Notes: generated by a model not told the origin, from the sequence alone. A stretch of 64,000 nucleotides of DNA from Hyphomicrobium sp. (GCA_016716675.1 JADJVG010000008.1:135513-199512); one strand, 5' to 3'. Positions 55,440 through 64,000 are shown, counted from the stretch's first letter. Translations and numbers: made by a program.

Positions 55440-56948
55440 TCAGCCGGGAGGTGATGGAATGGCGTGCTTGGAAAGGCATTCGGCGAGGCGCGCGATGCCT
55501 TGTTCGATTTCGCGTGGTGTGAGTGCTGCGTATCCGAGAACCAGATATCTGCGGCTCTCTTCGGTCGTACCAAACTGCAGGGCGGCACCCGTCGAAAGGG
55601 CGTAGACGCCGACGCCCTCCAGTACCGCCAATCTCTCGATCTCTTCGGCGTGCGGATACCGATCTGGAATGCGCCAAGTGAGATGCATGCCGGCGTCTTC
55701 GCCGCGAACCTGACAGTCCCCAAAATTGGACTTCAAGGCCGCGAGCAAGACGTCACGACGTTCGAGGTATGTCTGTCGCATGCGTCGCAAATGACGGCGG
55801 AATCCACCTTCAAACATGAAGTCGGCCATGGCAGCTTGCTCGAGCCAACTCTGTCCGTTGTTCATCAATGCTTTGAGGCGGCGAGCCGGTGCGACCAACG
55901 CCTTGGGCAACACGATATAGCCAAGCCGCAGGCCTGGGCCCATGCTCTTGGAGAACGTGCCCATGTAGACAACCCGGTCGTTGCGATCGAGTCCCTTCAG
56001 CGCTGTGAGAGGCGCTCCTGTAAACCGGAAATCGCTATCGTAGTCGTCTTCCAGAATGTAGGCATCGTGTTTGTCGGCCCATGCCAGCAGTTCCATTCGG
56101 CGCGACAGGCTGAGGGTTGCACCCATGGGATACTGGTGCGACGGCGTAAGATACGCGACCGGAGACGAAACGTCCGGCAATTGCGAGACGTCCATGCCGT
56201 GCTCATCGACCGTCACCGGGTAAGGCTCAGCGCCGAAGCTTTCGAAAACATAGGCGGCACCCTGATAACATGGGTTCTCAATCACCAGCGGCGTGCCGGG
56301 ACTGACGAGGAGACGGGCGATGAGATTGAACCCATCCTGGCATCCGCCGACGATCATGATCTGTCCGGCATCGACGGCAATGCCGCGCGCTGGCCCCAAG
56401 TGATCCGATATCGCCAGCCGTAAAGCTTCCAAGCCCGACGGCTCATTATACTGGGTTAAAGCGGCGCTCGAGCGCTGCAGTTGTTTCCAGATATGCTGCG
56501 ACCAGACCTTGACGGGAAATGACGCCGGATCTGGACGCCCGACCCAGAAATCCGCGCTTAGACGCTTCCTGTGCGGGTTCTGTAATGAGTGGATGCGAAC
56601 GAATTGGCGGAGTCTTTGTGCGTCGTTCAGCGACAGGAGTTGACAGCTCTCGCTCTGCGGCGCGTCCTGGCCGTCAACTAGGCGTGGCGCTATACGGTCG
56701 TGCAGGTTATCTGAAACGAACGTGCCAACATACGGCTTGGTATAGACATATCCCTCAGAGATCAGCCGCTCATAGGCAAGCAAAGCCGTATTGCACGAGA
56801 TACCCATTTGTAGGCTGAGTTCGCGGGTGGCAGGTAGTGGATCGCCGTCTTTCAAACGCCCCTCTGCGATCATCACGCGGATCTGTTCGAAGACCTGATT
56901 TTGGAGCGTCGCTCGCTCGGTCTCTTTGACAGCAATAGGTAACTGCAT
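55440..56948 (-). CDS. MocR-type (GntR/aminotransferase) transcriptional regulator
   Basis: A 502-residue regulator: an N-terminal GntR winged helix (QVFEQIRVMIAEGRLKDGD, LPATRELSLQMGIS) and a class I aminotransferase-like domain (~120-502) with IVGGCQDGFNLIARLL, ILEDDYDSDFRF and the PLP lysine in YMGTFSKSMGPGLRLGY. Such proteins sense amino acids or PLP. GGGAGG precedes the ATG at good spacing. It is the first gene of the ccm-hemA operon. Because ALAS is itself a PLP enzyme using glycine, a regulator of this class heading the operon suggests control by PLP or an amine. That is inference. Confidence 0.92.
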   Translation of the reverse strand: MQLPIAVKETERATLQNQVFEQIRVMIAEGRLKDGDPLPATRELSLQMGISCNTALLAYERLISEGYVYTKPYVGTFVSDNLHDRIAPRLVDGQDAPQSESCQLLSLNDAQRLRQFVRIHSLQNPHRKRLSADFWVGRPDPASFPVKVWSQHIWKQLQRSSAALTQYNEPSGLEALRLAISDHLGPARGIAVDAGQIMIVGGCQDGFNLIARLLVSPGTPLVIENPCYQGAAYVFESFGAEPYPVTVDEHGMDVSQLPDVSSPVAYLTPSHQYPMGATLSLSRRMELLAWADKHDAYILEDDYDSDFRFTGAPLTALKGLDRNDRVVYMGTFSKSMGPGLRLGYIVLPKALVAPARRLKALMNNGQSWLEQAAMADFMFEGGFRRHLRRMRQTYLERRDVLLAALKSNFGDCQVRGEDAGMHLTWRIPDRYPHAEEIERLAVLEGVGVYALSTGAALQFGTTEESRRYLVLGYAALTPREIEQGIARLAECLSKHAIPSPPG

Positions 56949-57398
56949 TGCGGATCCTCCCGACGCCGTGCTCGCAGTTAGCCTGGAAAAGTCCGTTACA
57001 GGATCCCAGCCTGTGGCACTAGTCTATGCAGGAATTAGAGAGATCTCATAGAACCACAATCAGTGCGGCGATTGGTGCCACCCGGATATATTTTTTGCGT
57101 TGTCTGGGGCCGTGCAGTCCAGTTTGCCGGTCGCGAGCATGACACCCGATCCGTGCGCGGGCGATAGTGCCAATGTTTTGAAAGTTGCGCTGCGGTGCAA
57201 CCACGGCGCGGTGCCTCGGTAAGTTGCGATTTGCTATGGTGATGGCGCCGAGGTTCTGGCGTGTTTCATCACGCACTGCCGCGTGGGTGGCAGCCGGAGT
57301 TCTGCAAGAACATATTGAAGAGTTGCGCCGTCAAACCCGCCACCGGGCTGGCGGTGGATTTGGCGGCAACGGGGATTCTTCGCGGTATGCGCCGGCGC
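56949..57398. other. Intergenic upstream of mocR
   Basis: About 450 bp that should hold the mocR-ccm operon promoter. A short frame at about 57261-57461 has some protein-like residues (FCKNILKSCAVKPATG) but no clear start. I see no clear gene. Confidence 0.4.
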
Positions 57399-57563
57399 TC
57401 AAAAGATGCGCAGCGCAACAACGAGCGTAACGGCACCCCAAACCGTCATGTTCACGAATGAACGGATGATGCCGCCATCTTCTTCAACTTCGATGCCCAG
57501 CCACCGGCGCACGCGGTCACCAGGCCACAGAAAAACGGTCTCAAGCAACCGAATGATCGTCAT
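57399..57563 (-). CDS. Small membrane protein (54 aa)
   Basis: MTIIRLLETVFLWPGDRVRR followed by an acidic loop (GIEVEEDGG) and a C-terminal hydrophobic helix (MTVWGAVTLVVALRIF). AGGGG lies 8 nt before the ATG; the longer frame to 57686 has no such signal. It lies between nsrR and mocR with no close neighbour. Function unknown; location near heme/cytochrome genes may be coincidence. Confidence 0.6.
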   Translation of the reverse strand: MTIIRLLETVFLWPGDRVRRWLGIEVEEDGGIIRSFVNMTVWGAVTLVVALRIF

Positions 57564-58338
57564 GCAAATTTCCCCTATGTGAATGGACTCTGTTGCTTGT
57601 GGTGGTAGCGAGCGCAACGGACGGTCTGCTCGGCGAATGGCGGTGTAAGGATCGACGTACACGGAATTGTCGCCGGAGTTCTCCAACTATTGTGTGGTGT
57701 GCTCACAGGCCAGAATGAGCTCATGCGTGCATCGCGCGCAGGGCGTGACGCCAATGGTCGATTGGTTGTGCTTGCGGTCCCTGCCTCCTCGCGTCGGCTG
57801 AGAGAGCTATTCCCTGGTAAGGGGCCGAAGTACCAGGCATCTGGTTGCGGTCCTTAGCAGATAATAAGCATTTACAATGCAAGTTATGTCGAACATCTAA
57901 CCTTGGCAACATGCAAAATGGCGGCTGGGGCGGCCTTGTGGACACCCTGAATGGCGGCGTGGTGCGACATGCCGCGGTTTGAGGCAGTTGCGCAAAATTC
58001 AGGCAGCCATCCGAGGCGGGTTCCGCCACTGAAGTGCCAGTGTAAAAGGCGTAATTCACGTCGATAAGTGGCTACCACGAGGCGTTTTTTAGCGCTCGGC
58101 CGCCTACTCGGCACCCTTCGCAAATTATACCGGTTCCTTCGCCTAATCGGCACCTATTCGGGGTGGGCGCGATACACTAATGTTTGCCGAGGTGCATCCA
58201 ATGGCGGGTGGTCCGGGCGCAATGTGGCGGTCAATGCTTCAGCTTGAGTCTACTCAGTCTTTGCGACGGCTTGCGGACCGGCCTATCGGCCAAGTGCAAA
58301 CGAGTAGCCAACGCCTCAACTGAAAGCGAACAAAACCA
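57564..58338. other. Long intergenic region upstream of nsrR
   Basis: About 775 bp with no convincing gene. AAGCATTTACAATGCAA at 57867-57883 is a small palindrome (GCATT-N3-AATGC). Two imperfect direct copies, CGCCTACTCGGCACCCTTCG and CGCCTAATCGGCACCTATTCG, start near 58103 and 58139. Either could be a regulatory site; neither was assigned. Confidence 0.35.
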
Positions 58339-58794
58339 ATGCAGCTTACCAAATTTACGGATTACTCTCTCAGGGCACTTGTGGTGGCGGCGCTTCGCGA
58401 TCCGGACCTAGTGACCATCAGCGAGTTGGCGTCGCTCTACGATATTTCCGAAGACCATGTTCGCAAGGTGATGCACCAGCTGACGTGTGAAGACTTCTTA
58501 GAATCGGTGCGCGGCAGATCCGGCGGTTTCCGGTTGGCCCGGCCTGCCGAGTTGATCACCATCGGGCAGGTGGTGCGCTCGACGGAGCCGGAATTACGTA
58601 TCGTCGAATGTTTCAAACCCTCGAGCGGCCAGTGTCGGATTGAGCCGTGTTGCGAACTGAAGCCGATCGTGCGCGAAGCTTTGGCTGCGTTTCTCGGTGT
58701 CCTCGATCGCTATACGGTCGCCGATCTCATCCGCCGCGATCGCCGTATTGCAGCCCTGCTGGGTCTCGACGTTTTGGATCGTGTGCGATCGTAA
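58339..58794 (+). CDS. nsrR: Rrf2-family NO-sensing repressor, NsrR-like
   Basis: A 151-residue Rrf2 protein starting MQLTKFTDYSLRALVVAAL, the NsrR-type N-terminus. The winged helix (TISELASLYDISEDHVRKV, recognition region GRSGGFRLA) is followed by the Fe-S loop with ECF, then QCRIEPCC, supplying the cysteines of the NO-sensitive cluster. NsrR represses NO-detoxification and nitrosative stress genes. It lies close to the hao module, whose product releases NO or nitrite, so it is a candidate regulator there. It is convergent with the transglutaminase gene, 75 bp apart. Confidence 0.88.
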   Translation: MQLTKFTDYSLRALVVAALRDPDLVTISELASLYDISEDHVRKVMHQLTCEDFLESVRGRSGGFRLARPAELITIGQVVRSTEPELRIVECFKPSSGQCRIEPCCELKPIVREALAAFLGVLDRYTVADLIRRDRRIAALLGLDVLDRVRS

Positions 58795-58869
58795 CGGTGA
58801 TGGAGGCACGCACCGCCAAATCTGGCGCTATTGGCGTTGCAGAACCGAGTTTCAAAACGGATCACGGTT

Positions 58870-60303
58870 TCAGGCAACCGGCACGACGTCAACGCTGACG
58901 CTGACGGTGTGCTGTCCACCACCCAACAGCACGCCGCTGATTGGGCTCACGTCATCGTAGTCGCGGCCATAGGCAATGGTGATGTGCTCGTCGGCGGCGA
59001 CAATGCCGTTGGTTGGATCGAGGTCAACCCAACCGTATTCCGGCGACCATACGGAAAACCACGCGTGAGACGCGTCGGCACCCTGCAGGCGCTGCTGGCC
59101 CGGCGGTGGCCGCGTCAGGATATAGCCGCTAACGTAGCGACCGGGAACGCGCACCGCTCTCAAGCAGGTGAGGGCGAGATGGGCGAAATCCTGGCACACG
59201 CCGCTTTTCTGTTTAAAGACCTGTTCAATGGGCGTCGAGACGTCCGTTGCCGCAGCGTCGAACTTGAAGTCCGTGAAGATGCGTTGGCTGAGGTCGATTG
59301 CGGCTTCAAGTATCGGGCGGCCGGGCGTGAAGAACGTCTTCGCATAAGCGCTGATCTCACGTGACGCTGTGGTGAGGCGTGAGGCGCAGCGGTATTGAAT
59401 GATGTCGAGTGGCAAGCCTTGGTCGAGCACTCTGAAACTGTCATCAATCCGGTCCCAGGCGAGTGTCGCTCCAGCATCGAACGCGGGGCGCGGAAGTGTT
59501 TCGATGGACGAGCGCGCGTGCAGCACCAGTTCCTGGTGCGGAACTTCGATATCTAAAATCAGGATTGGATTGCCGAACGCGTCAACGCCGTCATAGCGCA
59601 CGGCCGGTGCCGGTTCGACGATCACGCTATGATTACGGATGATCTGGCGATCGACCGGACATGGTGATAAGTGAATCAAGTGCTGCGATTGGGCCACCGG
59701 CTGAGAGTAGCTGTAGTGGGTTTTGTGGCTGACGTCGAAGATCATTGCTCGGCCCCATTGCGCGGCTCGCTGCGTGTGTGCACGCGATGCGGGGCGTCTT
59801 GCGAGATTGAAATAGTGCCGCGAAATCGCGTTGGAAAGATCGGGCAGAAGTTTCAATTGCTCTTTCATGAGCGTTTCAAGCGCGGCGCCGTCCTGCTGTC
59901 GCGCCATGGCCTCCACATCAGTCAGCCGGATCGACGTCAGCGCCGCCAGGATCAAACGGCGATCCTCGGATAGGCTGACGCCGCGTTTGGCGTCCGGCAG
60001 GCTTTCCATATGTCGCGAGATCGCGACGAGCTGAAAGGCGAGGCTTCGTGGATTGGCTTCGTCCAGCAACAGAAGATCGAGCACAAGCGCCAGCATCGGA
60101 TCAAGTCGGTAGCGCGAGCGATAGGTGATGAAGCTGTCGGCGAGTTCCAGCAGGAGCAGCAGACTGCTGGCCTCTTCTTCGGGTTCGGGCACTGGAATGA
60201 ACAGCGTCAAAATTGCTTCGCTCAGATTATAGGCGCGCTCCATGCGCCGGCCCATATCCAGGAATGACCAGCCGAAATTGCGTGTCATGTTCTCGTGCAT
60301 CAA
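58870..60303 (-). CDS. Alpha-E domain remainder fused to transglutaminase-like protein
   Basis: One 477-codon frame. Residues 1-~175 are the C-terminal half of an alpha-E (DUF403) domain (NMTRNFGWSFLDMGRRMERA, YRLDPMLALVLDLLLL, AISRHYFNL). From Met187 (59745, MIFDVSHKTHYSYSQP) onward it is a transglutaminase-like cysteine peptidase-fold protein, with Cys in KSGVCQDFAHLALTCLRA, His in ADASHAWFSVW and Asp in WVDLDPTN. Normally these are separate genes; here no stop lies between them, though GGGG before Met187 could start the second part alone. The alpha-E N-terminus lies in the next frame upstream, beyond a frameshift near 60450. Confidence 0.8.
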   Translation of the reverse strand: MMHENMTRNFGWSFLDMGRRMERAYNLSEAILTLFIPVPEPEEEASSLLLLLELADSFITYRSRYRLDPMLALVLDLLLLDEANPRSLAFQLVAISRHMESLPDAKRGVSLSEDRRLILAALTSIRLTDVEAMARQQDGAALETLMKEQLKLLPDLSNAISRHYFNLARRPASRAHTQRAAQWGRAMIFDVSHKTHYSYSQPVAQSQHLIHLSPCPVDRQIIRNHSVIVEPAPAVRYDGVDAFGNPILILDIEVPHQELVLHARSSIETLPRPAFDAGATLAWDRIDDSFRVLDQGLPLDIIQYRCASRLTTASREISAYAKTFFTPGRPILEAAIDLSQRIFTDFKFDAAATDVSTPIEQVFKQKSGVCQDFAHLALTCLRAVRVPGRYVSGYILTRPPPGQQRLQGADASHAWFSVWSPEYGWVDLDPTNGIVAADEHITIAYGRDYDDVSPISGVLLGGGQHTVSVSVDVVPVA

Positions 60304-60413
60304 GCCGTTGAAAGCCGCGACGGCCGCGAGGCCTTCTTCGAGCAGTTCGAGAACGGATAGCGGTGTTGCGGTGGCGAGCGCGCGCGCCCATGTATCGCCG
60401 GGGCGGAATTTGC

Positions 60414-62360
60414 TCAGTGCCTGCCAAGCTTCAAGCGACAGGCGGTCGCGCGCAGGTGTGCTACCCGGTAGAGTCCTTCGAGAGTTCGCTCGAGTGTGCG
60501 ATAGCCTTTGGTATCCGAGATAAGTTGCGCGCAGAGCTGCTCGATTTCAATCTCGGGCGGCGTGGCGCTGTCGGCGGCAGTCGTCGTCGGTGAGGGTACG
60601 TTTTTGGCGAGAAGTACGTCGAGACACTTTCTGGCCCCTCGACGGCCCGTCGCCGGTCCGTTGTCTTCCTCGATACGGCGCAGAGCGCTGCGCAATACGC
60701 GCATCGTCCAGTCGGCGCGTTCGCTGTAGCGGCCAAGCCAGAACAGATCGTCGGCGACGCGGCTTTGAATGACGCGTTGCGAGCGCTCTACGCGCGCCGT
60801 CTCGACGGTGGGGCGCCACAAACTCACATGTGGCGCTTGTTCCGCATCCGACAGCACCCAGACATCGCGCGTGTGGCCATCCGGCGCTGTCAGTGCAACG
60901 GCGCTCTCGGGATCAACTGTCATCGCAAGACCGCCCGGCATCACCTGATAGCCGCTCGACGTCTTCGTTACGAACAAGCGGACGGCGAACGGCTTCGGCG
61001 TCAAACCGTTGCGGTCGTTGGCAGGCGCGGTGCTGAAGCCGATCTTTTCTTCCGCAACCAGTCGGGCGCCGTGAAGATCGATATCGCAGAGCAGCGCCGC
61101 GCGTTCGGCAGCCGACAACGTCAGTGGGTTTTGCCCAATGGCCGCTTGCCCTGGTCGGCCGGTGCCTTCCTGGGCTTTGCGGATGACGACGCTATCGAGA
61201 TGAGCGTGAACATGGCTGACGGAGGTTGGGTCGCCGAGCCACCAGCGCGGCGCGTCGGCAAGCGCCAGATCCTCGGCGAGCAGCCGTTGCGCAATGGCAG
61301 GAAGATAGCGGCCGAGGCCGCGATTCTGCACGACCGCGGATCCAATGGCGTTGACCGCGATCTGCGGCTGCTTGCGCGCCACGCGGACCAAACCGGCCGG
61401 TCCATCAAAACCGGCGGGATCGAGTTCCAGCGGGTCGGCGTCCCGGCCATCGACGCACCGGATGATGAGGTCGATTTCCTTGAGGCCTTCAAGCGTCTTC
61501 AAATAAACTTGGGACCCTTTGATCCTGAGGTCCGAACCTTCGACCAGCAAATACCCGAGGTAGCGTGCGAGGTAGGCGTCGGAGAAATAGTCGCCATGCC
61601 GGGGGCCGGGTGTCAGCAGGGCAATGCGGGCATTGCTGCGCCGTCCGTGTTCGGTCAAAGCGGTCTGGACATTCTGGAAGTAGGCAGCCAGCCGCACCGC
61701 GTTGCAGCTCTTGAACAGGTCGCCCGCGACATGGGTATGCACGACGCGATTGGCGAGGGCGTATCCGACGCCGGCGAGTGTCTCGGTATGATTGTCGATC
61801 ACGCGCCATTGGCCGTCGGCGCCGCGCGCCAGATCGGCAGCATAGAATTGCAGCCCGCCAGCGCTTGGCAAAATCCCGCGGCACGGCCGCAAATACGAGG
61901 CGTCGGCAAAGACCAGCTCCGGTGGCACCAGGCCATCGCGCATGAGCTGTTGCTCGCCGTAAATATCAGAGAGCAAAGCGTCGAACAGGCGTGCCCGCTG
62001 AACCATGGCGGCTTCGAGCCAGCGCCACTCAGTGCTCGAGAAAACGACGGGTGCGAGATCAAGCTGCCAGCGCTGCGACGGCTTGTTGGGATCGGAGAAG
62101 ATGTCGTACGCGATGCCCGTTTCGCGTACGCGCCGGTCCAAGCGGGTGGCGCGCGTTTGGCGTTCGTTTTCGGATAGCGCCGCGATCTCGGCAACGATGC
62201 CGCGCCAGTGGGGACGGAGCATGCCGTCGGCGGTCAACATCTCATCGTAGCAGGTGGATGCGCTCGAGCGATAAGCGCGCAGCAAAGCGTCGTCTAACGC
62301 ACCTGGAGAAGCGGCCGTCTTGATCATACTCCAGCGGCCTCGCCTATCCGTTCCTGCCAT
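60414..62360 (-). pseudogene. Circularly permuted ATP-grasp + alpha-E protein, frameshifted
   Basis: A 648-codon frame with a DUF404/DUF407 circularly permuted ATP-grasp domain (~20-500: WRVIDNHTETLAGVGYALAN, LLTPGPRHGDYFSDAYLARY, ALADAPRWWLGDPTSVSHV). It then starts an alpha-E domain (VADDLFWLGRYSERADWTMR). It leaves frame near 60450, in a CGCGCGC stretch, ending ATACRLKLGRH. One added base restores LARDRLSLEAWQALSKFRPG and links to the alpha-E remainder in the 58870-60303 frame. Such proteins are predicted amide ligases that work with transglutaminase-like partners. The original gene would be about 830 residues. Confidence 0.82.
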
Positions 62361-62370
62361 CGGTATATAG

Positions 62371-64000
62371 CTACCAGCGCCTCAGTGCGGCGGCCAGCAC
62401 TCCTACTATGATTCTGAATCGCCCAATCGGCAATCCGCCTGCCGGGCGGGCAGCAACGGTGGGCTGAAATCCCCTAAACGTCGAACATTTGAGCGCTATC
62501 GTTAACGCCGCAAATCGAGCGTGTAGGGGTAGTCTGCGATTGATCTCGGCGCGCTTGGGCTGCATCGGTCCGGCCGTGTGGCCAAGGGACTCGTAGCGTG
62601 CCAAGCGGCGGCCTTCGGCTTCGTACATATTGATCGGGAAGATCTCGAAGCTGCGTCCGCCCGGATGCGAGACGTGATACCGGCAGCCGGCGACGGAACG
62701 TCCGCTCCAGGTGTCGACCAGATCGAATACCAGCGGCACATGCGTCGGGATCGTCGGGTGAAGCGCCGACGGCGGCGCCCAGGCGCGATAGCGCACCCCG
62801 GCGACAGCTTCTCCGGTGACACCCGTGGCCGTCAGCGGCAGCGTCCGCCCGTTGCAGGTGACGACAAACCGATCGCCCGTCAGCCCGGTTGCTTTGACCT
62901 GCACGCGCTCCAAGGAGGAATCGACATAACGCGCGGTTCCGCCGGTCACGCCTTCTTCACCGAGGACGTGCCACGGCTCCAGTGCCTGACGGACTTCAAT
63001 TTCAACGTCGAAGGCGCGTGTCTTGCCGAAGCACGGAAAGCGGAATTCGAAGTGCGGGCGGAACCATTCGAGATCGACGGGAAGGTTGGCATCCTGCAGA
63101 TCGGCGATGACGCTCGCAAAATCTGACCAGACGAAATGCGGCAGCATGAAACGGTCGTGCAGCGCCGTGCCCCAGCGCACCAGCTTCTGCCGGTAGGGCT
63201 TCTCCCAGAACATGACGACGAGCGCGCGCAGCAGCAGTTGCTGGGCGAGGCTCATGCGGGCGTGCGGCGGCATTTCAAACGATCGAAACTCGATCAGCCC
63301 CAGGCGCCCCGTCGAACTATCGGGAGAGTAGAGCTTATCGATGCAGATTTCGGCGCGGTGCGTATTTCCCGTCACGTCGGTCAGCAGGTGCCTGAAAATT
63401 CTATCAACCAGCCAGTTGGGAACGGTGCCCGCTGACGGAGATGGAATTTGAGCTAAGGCAATCTCCAATTCGTAGAGCGACTCGTGGCGCGCTTCATCGA
63501 CGCGCGGCGCTTGACTGGTGGGGCCGATGAACATGCCCGAAAACAGATACGAGAGCGACGGATGGTTCTGCCAATAGGCGATGATTGACGCTAACAGATC
63601 TGGGCGGCGCAAGAACGGACTGTCTTCAGGCTTCAAGCCGCCGAGCACGATATGATTGCCGCCGCCCGTGCCGGTATGGCGACCGTCCAGCATAAACTTT
63701 TCGGCGCATAGTTTGGTCTGGTGGGCTTCCTCGTAAATGGCGGAGGTGATCGCAACCGCATCATCCCATGACGCCGCCGGGTGGACGTTGACTTCGATGA
63801 CGCCGGGGTCGGGCGTCACCTTGATGACGTTCAAACGCGGATCGGCGGGTGGCCCATAGCCTTCGATGTGAATGGAGAGATCAGCTGCTTTCGCAGCTTC
63901 CTCGATTGCCGCCAGAAGCGCGGCATAGTCTTCGGCATCCGGCACGGGCGGCATGAATACGCACAGCTGGCCGCCGCGTGGCTCAATGGTCATCGCGGTC
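62371..64000 (-). CDS. DUF2126 (transglutaminase-associated) protein, partial, frameshifted end
   Basis: The minus frame runs in from the window edge (open at 64000) and carries a DUF2126 domain: EPRGGQLCVFMPPVPDAEDY, DGRHTGTGGGNHIVLGGLKP, SLSYLFSGMFIGPTSQAPRV, SFEIFPINMYEAEGRRLARY. In complete homologues of about 1100 residues this part follows a transglutaminase domain, so the 5' part probably lies outside the window; ATG 63993 is an in-frame Met, not necessarily the start. Near 62540 an extra base shifts the frame. Removing it gives AEINADYPYTLDLRR and a stop at 62504-62502, the usual family C-terminus. As read, the protein gains about 45 unrelated residues to 62371. Confidence 0.82.
   Translation of the reverse strand, partial: TAMTIEPRGGQLCVFMPPVPDAEDYAALLAAIEEAAKAADLSIHIEGYGPPADPRLNVIKVTPDPGVIEVNVHPAASWDDAVAITSAIYEEAHQTKLCAEKFMLDGRHTGTGGGNHIVLGGLKPEDSPFLRRPDLLASIIAYWQNHPSLSYLFSGMFIGPTSQAPRVDEARHESLYELEIALAQIPSPSAGTVPNWLVDRIFRHLLTDVTGNTHRAEICIDKLYSPDSSTGRLGLIEFRSFEMPPHARMSLAQQLLLRALVVMFWEKPYRQKLVRWGTALHDRFMLPHFVWSDFASVIADLQDANLPVDLEWFRPHFEFRFPCFGKTRAFDVEIEVRQALEPWHVLGEEGVTGGTARYVDSSLERVQVKATGLTGDRFVVTCNGRTLPLTATGVTGEAVAGVRYRAWAPPSALHPTIPTHVPLVFDLVDTWSGRSVAGCRYHVSHPGGRSFEIFPINMYEAEGRRLARYESLGHTAGPMQPKRAEINRRLPLHARFAALTIALKCSTFRGFQPTVAARPAGGLPIGRFRIIVGVLAAALRRW

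Noticed and set aside
55464..56423. A 319-codon plus-strand frame
   Set aside because: Antisense to the MocR gene, which has full domain motifs.
57261..57461. A short frame with FCKNILKSCAVKPATG
   Set aside because: Looks slightly protein-like but has no convincing start and overlaps the end of the small membrane protein on the other strand; too weak to call.
57867..57883. Possible NsrR/FNR-type operator AAGCATTTACAATGCAA
   Set aside because: The symmetric part is only 5+5 bp and does not match the NsrR or FNR consensus well enough.
60765..62177. A 470-codon plus-strand frame
   Set aside because: It is the antisense shadow of the ATP-grasp gene; it has no family motifs and the composition expected of a GC-rich antisense frame.

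Overview
The window looks like a chromosomal segment of an alphaproteobacterium, most likely order Hyphomicrobiales. It carries the full GatCAB amidotransferase set, a C4-pathway 5-aminolevulinate synthase domain, GC-rich Rhizobiales-type hypothetical proteins, a tRNA-Ser(GCU) and several large type V autotransporters. Species cannot be named from the sequence.

Layout. (1) 1-15.9 kb, housekeeping: a partial hypothetical gene, ruvX, a membrane-anchored spermidine-synthase-like protein, gatC-(secreted protein)-gatA-chorismate mutase-membrane protein, gatB, small hypotheticals, a cytochrome P450 broken by an in-frame stop, DedA, a quinone oxidoreductase/GST pair and small lipoproteins. (2) 16.0-24.7 kb: tRNA-Ser, a VIT-family metal transporter, and a CzcB-CzcA-DUF3240 heavy-metal efflux operon divergent from a PhoP/PhoQ-like two-component system. 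(3) 25-46 kb, surface and accessory DNA: a repeat-rich autotransporter, a GST, a molybdopterin oxidoreductase flanked by related dispersed repeats, an Rhs-tip/immunity relic, a DUF1989-GcvT fusion, an APS-kinase fragment, a glycine-rich autotransporter with a one-base frameshift, a Crp/Fnr regulator and a giant Calx-beta/Ig-like autotransporter. (4) 46-58.8 kb, the most notable region: an octaheme hydroxylamine oxidoreductase gene (hao) with haoB, converging on an operon mocR-ccmF-ccmG-ccmH-[ccmI::hemA]-ccmE in which every junction from ccmF onward is a 4-nt overlap. An NsrR-type NO-sensing repressor follows. (5) 58.9-64 kb: a transglutaminase / alpha-E / circularly permuted ATP-grasp / DUF2126 amidoligase-type cluster with two frameshifts.

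How the genes may work together. Region 4 reads as a dedicated hydroxylamine-oxidation module. Hao needs eight covalent c-type hemes per subunit. The facing operon supplies the late cytochrome c maturation proteins (CcmE, F, G, H, I) and the first enzyme of heme synthesis (ALAS), the latter joined in frame to CcmI. The operon starts with a PLP-binding MocR-type regulator, and an NO sensor lies next to it, which fits a pathway that makes NO/nitrite. No cytochrome c554, cM552 or ammonia monooxygenase genes are visible, so the electron acceptor is unknown and this is probably not a canonical nitrifier.

Caveat. At least five genes have single-base frameshifts or a premature stop (P450, glycine-rich autotransporter, Rhs-immunity relic, ATP-grasp/alpha-E, DUF2126). 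Several look like lone 1-nt indels in otherwise intact genes, so residual assembly error is a real alternative to pseudogenisation. The CcmI::HemA joint should be confirmed at read level for the same reason.
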